DNA from: Asterionellopsis glacialis
Lineage: Eukaryota; Bacillariophyta; Plagiogrammaphyceae; Rhaphoneidales; Asterionellopsidaceae
Reading direction: 5' to 3'
Length of the DNA: 28,868 bases
NCBI GenBank assembly: GCA_014885115.2
Contig: WKLE02005087.1
Coordinates: forward strand, 1 to 28,868
Under the pieces are notes generated by a model that searched no databases, was not told the origin of the DNA, and saw only the letters and a list, made by a program, of their open reading frames with translations. Below, one piece after another: positions 19,029 through 28,342 of the stretch (position 1 is the stretch's first letter; each line of letters begins with the position of its first letter). Made by a program: the position numbers and the translations under genes.

Positions 19029-20432
19029 TCAGGCATCTTTGTTAATTCTTTGCTTTGCAGTGGGACTTGTTTTGGTTCCACTAGGGCAAGAAGTGGGCAT
19101 TTGTAATGATCGCACTCCGGGGATGGTAGGCGCACTTGCTTGTCGTAGTCTAGCAGCTCTGGAATACAATGTTGTGGCAACTGGACGACCAGCAGCACCA
19201 AAGACTTCCTCTGGGCTGCCTTTTTCGGACCATTTAAAGACAGGCAATACTTCTCTATGATATACTTGATTGGTAAGTTCCGTTGTGAAGACATAAAAGG
19301 CAAAGAACGACGCCATATATCCAAAAACCAACTGTGCCCATTTCAAAGCTTCACTCCACCCTGTAAAGGCACCTACAAATACTTTGGCACAAACCAAAAA
19401 CATTAGAGTGGAACTCAATTTGTTCATGACAAAGGTTTGCATGAACAATACCGCTGAAAAAGCTAATATGAATAAACTTCTGATACAATGTCCCCATGGA
19501 TCGTTCGCATCCAAAAATATTTCTTCTGGTAAATCGCCTGAAAAGTAAGTTTTCAATACGGAACTTAAACCGTTGGCAAACCAAAAACTACCATATCCAA
19601 TGAATGCTGTTGCACCATAAATGTTATTACGAAATACTTGGAATATACCTGTTGAAAATTCGATGAGTCCACCAACCATCACCATGTATGGGCCAAGAAT
19701 CAATACAAAGGACTTATCGACAGTGTCAGGGAATAATGATCCCATAAGTTCTGCAGTCTCCAATCCAAGCACAATTGAAAATGCAAATAAACCTATAGGA
19801 ACTGTATTTGCATGTTGAGAGTGAGGATTTTGTGCTTGTCCTTGCTGCTGTTGTTGTGGAACTGGTGGCAGGGGTGGAGAAGGAAGTCCTCCTACCACCT
19901 GCAGATTATGATAACTTTTATCAAGTTCTTGTGCATGTGCTAAATCCGTAAGTCGAATATTGAGTATACCAGGGTCCATGTATGTAACATCTGAAAAATC
20001 CCAAGTAACACCACTTGCAATGCATGCTTCAATCATCATATACGACTGAAATTGATCGATATGAATTTCAACCAATAAATCATATTTCTGAGGTTCAATT
20101 CCTAATTGTTGTAAGAATAATTGGATGTCACATGCTGTACATTTTTCAGGTGGATCATGCCACAATCGTACACTAGATTGTGATAAATCATACCCTGGAC
20201 GATCTAAAAAGTATCGTACTGCAACTAAACGATGAGAAGATTCTTCTCCTTCTTTCTTAGGGATTCGTAAGCTGGTAGGAGGTGATGATGTAGTTTGTTT
20301 TTGTGAAGACCCTCCTAATGCTGACGGAAATGTCAATCGAGCACGAATAGATGATGATGACGATGAGGAGGATGAAAGTCCGTTACCAACACCATTTGTA
20401 TAATTGTGTGAAGTATTGTCATTGGAAGACAT
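19029..20432 (-). CDS. GPR1/FUN34/SatP-type acetate transporter with N-terminal extension
   Basis: Single exon, 467 residues. The membrane domain (about 207-395) has six hydrophobic segments and family motifs: NTVPIGLFAFSIVLG (209-223), corresponding to the N-P-x-P-L-G-L signature; GGLIEFSTGIFQVFRNN (254-270); and YGATAFIGYGSFWFANGL (272-289). Relatives such as E. coli SatP and yeast Ady2/Ato1 move acetate or succinate with protons (family knowledge). Asn in the canonical N-P pair is kept but Pro is Thr. Unusually, about 200 residues precede the membrane domain. They begin with Ser-rich low complexity, and residues 65-180 look folded (AVRYFLDRPGYDLSQSSVRL, CTACDIQLFLQQLGIEP), followed by a Pro/Gln linker. 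I do not recognise that region. The C-terminal tail of 70 residues is Ala/Ser/Arg-rich. Confidence 0.87.
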   Translation of the reverse strand: MSSNDNTSHNYTNGVGNGLSSSSSSSSSIRARLTFPSALGGSSQKQTTSSPPTSLRIPKKEGEESSHRLVAVRYFLDRPGYDLSQSSVRLWHDPPEKCTACDIQLFLQQLGIEPQKYDLLVEIHIDQFQSYMMIEACIASGVTWDFSDVTYMDPGILNIRLTDLAHAQELDKSYHNLQVVGGLPSPPLPPVPQQQQQGQAQNPHSQHANTVPIGLFAFSIVLGLETAELMGSLFPDTVDKSFVLILGPYMVMVGGLIEFSTGIFQVFRNNIYGATAFIGYGSFWFANGLSSVLKTYFSGDLPEEIFLDANDPWGHCIRSLFILAFSAVLFMQTFVMNKLSSTLMFLVCAKVFVGAFTGWSEALKWAQLVFGYMASFFAFYVFTTELTNQVYHREVLPVFKWSEKGSPEEVFGAAGRPVATTLYSRAARLRQASAPTIPGVRSLQMPTSCPSGTKTSPTAKQRINKDA

Positions 20433-23400
20433 ATGTTATGTCTGTGCCCCTTGTGCCCCTTCGGTCACGTATCTGCTCTGTGTTAATAAAACTTGAAGAC
20501 TTATTTGTTAGTAAGAGGAAAAGCTGTTTCTCTAGTGAAAAAAGGAAAGCAAGTCAAAAAAGAATTCAACTCGATTAATCGATCTCTTGTAAACAATTGC
20601 TTTTGATTTGTATTCTCATCGATGTGTGTTCTGATCCGAAGAGAGAAGAAAGAGGTGAGATTCGAAGAATTTTTGTGTTCCTTTTTGTTCCATAAAAAGA
20701 AAGAATCTGTATTTATTATGTTGCAGAGTAGGCTACCGTAGGTACAGTATAAAATTCTTTCATTTTCGGAATGCTGAATTCTGTCGGATACAAATAATAT
20801 TTATACTGAAATCGTATGTAATAAGTACATCTCTACTAGTTACCTGGTACAAGATAATATCTTAAGTAAGATATAATAAAGACCTAAAAAAATAGCACTC
20901 CTATATAATAGCATGATGACGACCACGCGGCATGGAACGTCATTTGTATTAAAATACTTCTACTCCATGTAAGATTGCACGGACAGGCACGAAATTTGCT
21001 GACGTGCAAAATCGATGCAAGCACGATAACCTCTGGAACTGAGTGAGAGCAGAGTGACAGACTGAAGAGCTGGCCTGTGTACGGTACTCTACGGGTGGTG
21101 CCCATACCGGTACGTCGTTAACGTTAACCTCAATTATTTTATAAAAAACCTTCCTTGTAGTTCCTTCCTTATGAAGTTTTTAGGACAACACCTGCTTTGT
21201 TTCAATATGAAACACTGAGCAGAAAAAAAGAATTATCCTGTTTCTTTGTTCTGGAGCCATCAAAGCTTAAAACTAGACTTTCTTTTTATCACCTGAGCAG
21301 CAAGCACAAGTAGAGCGCAGGAGTTTCACTCGATGGTGCATCTAATTTTATACGTACTGTACCTATCATAAGACTTGGTGTCATACTGTAGATGTCCCCA
21401 GCGCGGACCAGAAGAGTATGGATGCATGTGGCGAATGGTCCATATATGTATATGCTTACTGCAATTGCTATCTATATCATATTGGCTATGACTTTCCATT
21501 TTGTGGGGATGACACATACATCTCGTTTATAATTACTGGTAACATACATTTTCAAAAGCAGGTACCTTTCGTGTTATCTTGGTGGATTTCCAGTTCATAA
21601 AATGACAAACCCTTAGCCACTTTCAACAAGTTCCCATGTTTACTTTGGTAACCATCATCATCAAATTTATAATATATGGTTGTGATTGGTATTCATGGAC
21701 CGTCCGCTGGACTTGCTGGGATTCCTCTGTTTGTAGGTGTACCATCTATCTATGGTTCGAATGAAATTTTCCCACTTCTAAAAGAGAGAGATCCTGCTAA
21801 GGGGTGGCGGGGTATTAGTCGGTCGCTGGATGTCGGTTTGAATGTGTTTCAAGAGCATGTCAAGACCTTGAATAATATCATTCGTACAATAATTGATATA
21901 TGATAAAATCTTTGTCTAGTAATCGATCACAATATCCCGATACAATAGACTTTTATGGGATACTAGTATGATAATTTGGTCAAATCCACATGTGATAGAA
22001 AACGAATGTCATAGAAAATCTACTCCGACATTTTCGTTTCAATTTCTGATAACACGTATGCCCAAGGAAAAGAGTAGAACGAGAAGGCTGTAGTGTCTGT
22101 CTGTAACTGGAACAGTTGGAACTTATAGTACTGTATTGTAAACCATGAATGGGAATACCGTACTTTTTGCCGTTGTGGATAGCAATCCCGTGAAAAATGG
22201 GAAATAGTGAAGGATCGAACTACTGACGTAATATTAGCCCCTTGTCTGGTAGTTTTATTATGAACAATTCATGGTAAAAATCCTTCCCATATGTGTTTCT
22301 CGTATTCTGTCGACAGTATTTTTGATATAACGTCAGGGTCTAATCGCATGTATCTTGTTGTGTTGGCAATATAAACAAAGAGACGTGACCAACTGTTTTC
22401 TTCCGTTGCAAACCTCTATAAGTACTGTAAGTGCTGGTACAAGAAGTTAGATGTCTAAAAATTACCTTACATACGGTATGCCCTTCGATATTCGACTTAG
22501 TCCCGATTGGCATGGCTCTGCCTTATAGACGAATGTATATTCCTTTATATTGAATATTGTATGCAATTATTGGTAAAAAGATTACCTGGTATGCAATATT
22601 TCTGAAAAATATCCGTATGTCTCTTCCATGGAATAAGTGGGGCAATAGCACACGTGATTCAACTCACACAAAGATTCGTCTCAAACCTATTTATTATCGG
22701 ACTGAATATATCCACTACAGTGGAGTTGTTTTCCCAATTAAAAATTTATCATAATGAAGATAAAAAAGATATTTTCGTTCTCCTGAATTGATTCGCTTTG
22801 CAAATGTCGGAGTGATATAGCCCTTCAAGTTATTCTATTATAGGGTCACGTGAATACTAAACGTGTTGGTCCGGCTCCATCTTTATCTGCGATAAAAAAG
22901 ATAGATAGTAGAATATTCGTGAATCTTTTTGTATTTATGACTCGTGATTACTTTTGTCGAACTCGTGATTCTATATATATAGGAATCCTTACAAATGATA
23001 AATCCCTTGGGATTCCCGTAAAAATGGTTTGCTCGTGAGAAACTTCTTTCCACACAAGACAGTAAAACGACAGATGTTCTCATCTGAAGTAGGTCCTATA
23101 AAGAAGCTTCTCATATATCAGTTGTGCGGAACGAATTCCTCCGTGCATCCGATTCGCGATTTACTGTATATGAAATTACAATCCGGTAATCAATTATTAC
23201 ATTTACAAATAGATATCGAAACTAAAGTAAGGGTCTTGGCACGAGCAGCTCTTCTATCCGTATCATACTGTATTTTTATACACACAAACTGTTGAGGGAA
23301 GAATTGTGCTGACGATTGCACACACGCAAAAAACTATCCACAAACAAACACAAAAGAACCCTTCTTCGATTTTTGGGTTCTATCGTCTTATATTTGATTT

Positions 23401-23545
23401 GTCCCTACATAGTTTCAAACAATTTTATCCAGCCCCTCTTTGACACACCAGGACCTTCGTATTACCATCGGTAAAGATCGTTGCTTATCCTATAGACTAT
23501 AGAAACACTTCATTAGCCAATCTTTTAAATAAAAACAATAGCGAA
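20433..23545. other. 3.1-kb AT-rich stretch without a supported gene
   Basis: Upstream of both the SatP-type gene and the coiled-coil gene. It is AT-rich with many short GTAC/GGTAC motifs between about 20735 and 21570. The scattered frames of 60-90 codons (for example 21676-21903 and 23029-23295) have no domain, signal peptide or convincing splice continuation. No tRNA-like fold or long repeat was noticed by eye. A non-coding RNA or a degraded element could be hidden here. Confidence 0.5.
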
Positions 23546-25477
23546 ATGCTTGAAATCGCACATCGATTCAAACAAGAAGAAGAAGAAGATCCTTTTGCAA
23601 CTCATCGTCAATATCGATCTTCGGATAGACAGATTTCCTACGTTGAACCAATTCGAGATACTACAAAGACTCCTTCATTATCATCGTCTAAATCTTCATC
23701 CACCACCATTGCCACTTCCATCATGACGGCGGAAAATGATTTTCTTGAAGATGAAATAGAACAAGTTCAAACAGATTATGTTACATCTGAAAAAAGATTA
23801 GAAGAAATTAATTCAAAAATTCATGAATTTTTATTGGAAGAAGCGAATCTCAATACCGCTTCGGATCATTGGTCTACAGGTGTCGATATGAATGTTTTGG
23901 AACGACTACGCGATGAACACAATGACATTGAAGATCATCTAGAACAACTTGAAATGAAAATGAGACAATTACAAGATATTAAAATCAGCCGGCATAGTGC
24001 TGTTGAACTATGTCCATCCTTATTGGGAGACAATGGTTCAAGTCATCATTTGTATTCCGACATAGATGAGGAAGACGAAGACGATGGTGGAGAGTCCTTT
24101 GCAGGTTGTGACGATCACGACTGTGCCTCCTCCACCTCCACGGAAGAATCATGGGATAAAAACTGTTCCTTGGGAAGGGTTGTTCAAGAAGATGATCGAA
24201 GACGAGGATTTCATAGAAGCATGTCCTTACCAGATTTTCAATTAAAACGAAATCAATGCAGTTTAGCAGATGCATTCAAGGCACAACAAGAAGCTGAGAA
24301 GAAGAAACAAAAGGAAGCACTTGCACAAAAATCAGAACAGCAAGAACAACCATCACCATCAAAAGACGCGCCATCTGATTTAGCTCCTACAACGATTGAT
24401 AGTATGGTAACCATGTTACAACGTAAAACAGAAGAAACGAAACAAAGAACTGTCAAACGCCGTAGTTCCTTTAATGGTGATGGTGGTATGTTTGGTGGGC
24501 TTAATCAAAGTACACCACCCATTACAACTACGGCACCAAATGCATCACTACTTTCTTCTTCCTGTTCTGCAAGAGTGCAATCTACCAGTAGTTTACACAC
24601 ATTATTATCTATTGCTACAGATAGTGGTACACGTCCATCCACATCACAGTCCTCAGAACCCACTACCAAACGTCATTATATGGCACGTCGTCCATCTTTG
24701 TCAGTTGCTGTATCAAGTTCCATGAGGATCATGAATAATATTGTAGATGATGTGATTGTGGGTCGTAATGAAGAAGGTGAAGTATTGGTTGATTTTCCAA
24801 GTCGCGAAGCAGATGATACTCCCCATAAACAACAACAAGATGGTGGTATTGATCCTTCGTCGTCTCATCACTACCAACCTCCTACAAATCATTATCATTC
24901 GGATGGTCATTGTGATACTGAAAGTAACTGTGCTGAATACGGGGAATGTGATTCAGCATCATGTACACCCACCAAGAGTTATACTGGATCTTCCGATATG
25001 TCTTCCCCCCATCATGCACAAGATGGGATTGAAATGACTCAAGAACCACAAGCTTTGAGTTTTTTTGGATTGCCCGGTTTGTCGTCGTCTACGAACAATA
25101 GTACCTATGGTGGTAGTTCGTCTTCAGTGAATTCCAAAACCAAAAAGTCATCCAAAACCAAACAGAAGAAAATGACAGCCTTGGAAGAAAGTTATATGAA
25201 ACGTATGGCACATATGGAAGCGACCTATACACAAGAGTTACGGGAAAAGGATATAAAAATTCAACAGCAACAAGCGGCCATTACAACGTTAGAAACGGCA
25301 GCTACTGTACAAGCGGATACTGTAACTCATTTGCGAGAAACCAACGATAGTCTCGTGGAAGAACTCAAACGGATGAATGCTAAATTAGAAGCACTGCAAG
25401 GAAAAAAAACAGAAACACACCAAGCACAAGGACAAGGACAACCACGAAGAGCAAGTCGACGAAGATCCGTAAATTAG
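23546..25477 (+). CDS. Coiled-coil protein with basophilic-kinase and 14-3-3 motifs
   Basis: Unrecognised family, single exon, 643 residues. Coiled-coil stretches lie at about 62-100 and 115-145 (Glu/Leu-rich), 243-265 (Ala/Lys/Glu) and 545-620 (ELREKDIKIQQQQ, SLVEELKRMNAKLEALQ). The remainder is Ser/Thr/His/Gln-rich and probably disordered. RSMSLP (224-229) matches the 14-3-3 mode-I pattern R-S-x-S-x-P. R-R-x-S sites occur at Ser308 (KRRSSF), Ser384 (ARRPSL), and Ser637 and Ser641 at the very C-terminus (RRASRRRSVN). No signal peptide or membrane segment is present. It is probably a cytosolic or cytoskeletal scaffold controlled by phosphorylation (inference). It is convergent with the next gene, which is far richer in R-R-x-S sites. 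Confidence 0.82.
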   Translation: MLEIAHRFKQEEEEDPFATHRQYRSSDRQISYVEPIRDTTKTPSLSSSKSSSTTIATSIMTAENDFLEDEIEQVQTDYVTSEKRLEEINSKIHEFLLEEANLNTASDHWSTGVDMNVLERLRDEHNDIEDHLEQLEMKMRQLQDIKISRHSAVELCPSLLGDNGSSHHLYSDIDEEDEDDGGESFAGCDDHDCASSTSTEESWDKNCSLGRVVQEDDRRRGFHRSMSLPDFQLKRNQCSLADAFKAQQEAEKKKQKEALAQKSEQQEQPSPSKDAPSDLAPTTIDSMVTMLQRKTEETKQRTVKRRSSFNGDGGMFGGLNQSTPPITTTAPNASLLSSSCSARVQSTSSLHTLLSIATDSGTRPSTSQSSEPTTKRHYMARRPSLSVAVSSSMRIMNNIVDDVIVGRNEEGEVLVDFPSREADDTPHKQQQDGGIDPSSSHHYQPPTNHYHSDGHCDTESNCAEYGECDSASCTPTKSYTGSSDMSSPHHAQDGIEMTQEPQALSFFGLPGLSSSTNNSTYGGSSSSVNSKTKKSSKTKQKKMTALEESYMKRMAHMEATYTQELREKDIKIQQQQAAITTLETAATVQADTVTHLRETNDSLVEELKRMNAKLEALQGKKTETHQAQGQGQPRRASRRRSVN

Positions 25478-25897
25478 TAGTACGTACGAGAACAACATCA
25501 TGAATGATGCTCTAGTAGAGTACATTTAGAACAGATGATATATAGACCAGAGATAAAGAAAGAAAGAGAAGAAACAGAGATACCAAGCGAGAAATGCCAA
25601 AAAAAACTACCTGCAGCTATAGTCCTAACTATATACAAGAAGACTGTAATATTATAAAAACAACTTTAGTTTTTAAAATCATTCAATATATTTTTTATCT
25701 TTTTAACATTGATTTGTCCCTTTTTCGTGTGTGCAGTAGTACATTGAACATTGCGTTGTATACTTGATCTCTTTTTAAAACTCTTTTTCTTAATCTCTTT
25801 TATAAAACTTGGGTTTCTTTTTCAGTTTTCGTCATGGTACCCAAGAAACTCACCTATACTATGGATAGCATTATAAATAGTATAATATAATATTATA
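25478..25897. other. Convergent 3' spacer
   Basis: 420 bp between the stops of two convergent genes. It is A/T-rich and purine-rich in the first third (about 25540-25600). Nothing else recognised. Confidence 0.45.
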
Positions 25898-27010
25898 TCA
25901 ATAGGCTGTAGGTGTCGAAATACCATGTGCTTTCAACCGTTGTGTCAAGGCATCTAAATTTGCCAATTTTGTATTATCACCATAGGTATTTCTCGATCTT
26001 GAATGTGAACTATTCATCGAATTGTACTGTTCTTTTCCTCTTGCAGCTGTATTCAAGGATTCTCGACGCTGTGCACGTTGACGTACTTGAGAGTGATCTG
26101 TCACCACAGGTCCACCAGTACCCATGGACTCTCTTCGTCGTGATTGACGAAGTTGATGGAAGGTGTCTTGTGGTGGTTGTGGTTCAGAACTACCACCTGG
26201 TGGAATTGAATTTCTTCTTCTACGATGATGTGATGACGAATGGTTCGAAGTATGTGACGGATGATGATTATGAGATGGTGGTGGTGGTGCACTTGTTTGT
26301 GCCACATTCATGGAGGAACGTCGACGTTGAGGTTGAGGACGTCCACCACCATTGGTAGCACCAGAAGATTCATGAGTGTAATACTCATTATTCGCAGGAG
26401 GGTAATGACGTCCAGTACCACCTGAAGAATCATGTGAAGGAGTAGATCCAATCGATCCACGTCTTCTTGTGCGAGGAAGCACAGGTGTTGCATCTTGATT
26501 ACTTGATTGCTGCTGCTTTTCGGAAACAGACCGATCATGATGACTGTGATTCGACAATCCCATACTTCCTCTACGTTTTTGTTGTTGAAGTTTACGGTTT
26601 GAAGAACTTTTTGACGTACTGGAACGGCTTTGTGATTGATATTGTGAACCACCTAGACTATTACGTCGTTGAACTCGAATAACTTGTTTTGCATATTGAG
26701 CACGTGCAGCAGCTTCTTCCTCGTCCTCATTGTAATAGTCATCATTATGATAACTACCACGTTGCAGGCTATTGTTGCTGTGACCATTGTTGTTATGATT
26801 CAAGTCGGATGAATCTTCAGGACGGCATTCAATCACTAAACCAGTAAAGTCGGGTGGCATATCATCATCTACTTCATCACCATATTCATCCATACGACGA
26901 TTATGTGAAGAATGATGATTATTTTTCTTTCTACCATGAAGTTTAGGAGTCATTTCTTGAAGACTTTCTTGCACGCCTTGTTGTCCTTCCGAATCCAAAA
27001 AGATGGGCAA
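25898..27010 (-). CDS. Low-complexity protein with seven R-R-x-S-hydrophobic sites
   Basis: Unrecognised family, single exon, 370 residues. The chain is largely disordered and rich in Ser, His, Asn, Gln and Arg. Its key feature is seven near-evenly spaced sites: Ser118 (RRNSL), Ser149 (RRGSM), Ser186 (RRGSI), Ser233 (RRSSM), Ser268 (RRNSI), Ser295 (RRESM) and Ser318 (RRESL). Each has Arg at -3 and -2 and a hydrophobic residue at +1, the consensus of cAMP-dependent kinase and similar enzymes. The N-terminal 100 residues contain acidic patches (DEVDDD, NEDEEE). The C-terminus, LANLDALTQRLKAHGI, could be a short amphipathic helix. There is no signal peptide or membrane segment. Expression and exact role are unknown; ATG at 27010 is the only early Met choice before residue 20. 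Confidence 0.78.
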   Translation of the reverse strand: MPIFLDSEGQQGVQESLQEMTPKLHGRKKNNHHSSHNRRMDEYGDEVDDDMPPDFTGLVIECRPEDSSDLNHNNNGHSNNSLQRGSYHNDDYYNEDEEEAAARAQYAKQVIRVQRRNSLGGSQYQSQSRSSTSKSSSNRKLQQQKRRGSMGLSNHSHHDRSVSEKQQQSSNQDATPVLPRTRRRGSIGSTPSHDSSGGTGRHYPPANNEYYTHESSGATNGGGRPQPQRRRSSMNVAQTSAPPPPSHNHHPSHTSNHSSSHHRRRRNSIPPGGSSEPQPPQDTFHQLRQSRRRESMGTGGPVVTDHSQVRQRAQRRESLNTAARGKEQYNSMNSSHSRSRNTYGDNTKLANLDALTQRLKAHGISTPTAY

Positions 27011-27396
27011 ATCCCTCTCAATAACTTGTTCTTCAGAGTGTTTTAATCACCTTTGTCAACAAAACTTCTTGATCCCAATGCTCCCAAACCCTCAGAGTTG
27101 TTGAATCAAATAAAAATAATGAATGAATCAGTGTTGTCCAAATCAGATTTACTGATTCCGTGTATAATTACTGAGAATCGAGAGAATGAAAGTTGTGATT
27201 TTACAGTACGATATCAGATCGTAGTTCTACGTTTTTGCCGAGGAGAAAAAGAATACGAACTAGTGGCGTGGAGAAAGATATTAGAACCGACTGTGAGACC
27301 CCTGAATTCTTATGTGTCCAGTACAGTCGACGTGTACCCCGGTAGCCAGTACACGTATACGCAAAGTTGCTGTTTGAACTCGGTGTAAAAAACTTA

Positions 27397-27418
27397 GTTT
27401 TTTAGCAAACTAAAAAAC
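27397..27418. repeat. Perfect 9-bp inverted repeat (hairpin)
   Basis: GTTTTTTAG, loop CAAA, CTAAAAAAC. It is symmetrical, so it would fold from either strand. No adjacent gene end was recognised, so a terminator role is not supported. Confidence 0.7.
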
Positions 27419-28323
27419 AGGTATTATCAAGCAATAAGACAATCTATGCTATAGTCCAGAGAGCCCAAGGCGTAGACTTAAGGACGACCCGAAAGCGACA
27501 GGGGCCTTTTAAGTAATACTTAAATCATATTAATATCCAATTTGTTCTTTCATATTGGATACTATCATTACAAAAACAGCTTTTCGGAGCTTTCGTGTTC
27601 TCTCCATGCCCAAAGAAGAATCATTTCCGTATTCACGTTTAATAATTTATCTATTCTACACGTCTATCTATATATATACTATCGAAACAATGACCTATAT
27701 CCGGATCAACTAAAATTCACAAGAGCTTCCATAGTTTGTAATAAGAAAAAATTCCGTAAAGATGCTTATCGGAGTGGGTCTCAGTTATCTGTTACGGTCC
27801 CGAGGTGCAAATCTCCGATAGTTCCCGATGTCATAATTCACAATCGCCGGAGAAACCACGACATCTCTATCAACTTGAACATCAGAATTGTTCTATTAAT
27901 ATTATACCTGTTGTATACAGAACTACCTTTTTTTTCCTTTATCGCCAATTAAAATGGTCATCTAAATAAAACGGTCTCGTATTTATATATATTAGCTTTA
28001 TGACTCCGCCTTTGACGGATAGAGATTATGCGAAGAAGTGATATATATCAACTGCCGATACATACATACAAAGAATGAAAGAAGTAAAGAAAATCCACAG
28101 CTTGATAAATGGAGGAATGACTTAAGATGAATCCTAAGATTGCAGAGAGCCAATCAAAAGATCTATGCAGTTTTCCCTCATTTGAATGAGGGCAATAACT
28201 CCATAGCGAAAACCTCCGGGGAATCTTTTGATCGACACATGTTGCATAGCAAGAACCTCATATACTGGTCCCACGGACAAGGTACTGTAACTGGTACCAG
28301 GTACAGGGAGTGCATAATAAACA

Positions 28324-28342
28324 ACTACCTGGTACAGGTAGT
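28324..28342. repeat. 8-bp inverted repeat in GTAC-rich cluster
   Basis: ACTACCTG, loop GTA, CAGGTAGT. A 10-bp palindrome, CTGGTACCAG, lies 24 bp upstream at 28291-28300. Confidence 0.65.

Noticed and set aside
21676..21903. 75-codon frame in the 3.1-kb gap
   Set aside because: No domain, signal peptide or convincing exon partner; kept only as a mention in the gap.
22557..23295. Chain of small plus-strand frames that might be exons of one gene
   Set aside because: I found no in-frame donor/acceptor set joining them and no domain in any piece.
25912..26358. 148-codon plus-strand frame
   Set aside because: Shadow of the R-R-x-S gene; its composition follows from antisense His/Ser codons.
27542..27952. 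136-codon frame near the right edge
   Set aside because: AT-driven composition (Ile, Tyr, Asn, Leu) and no recognisable motif.
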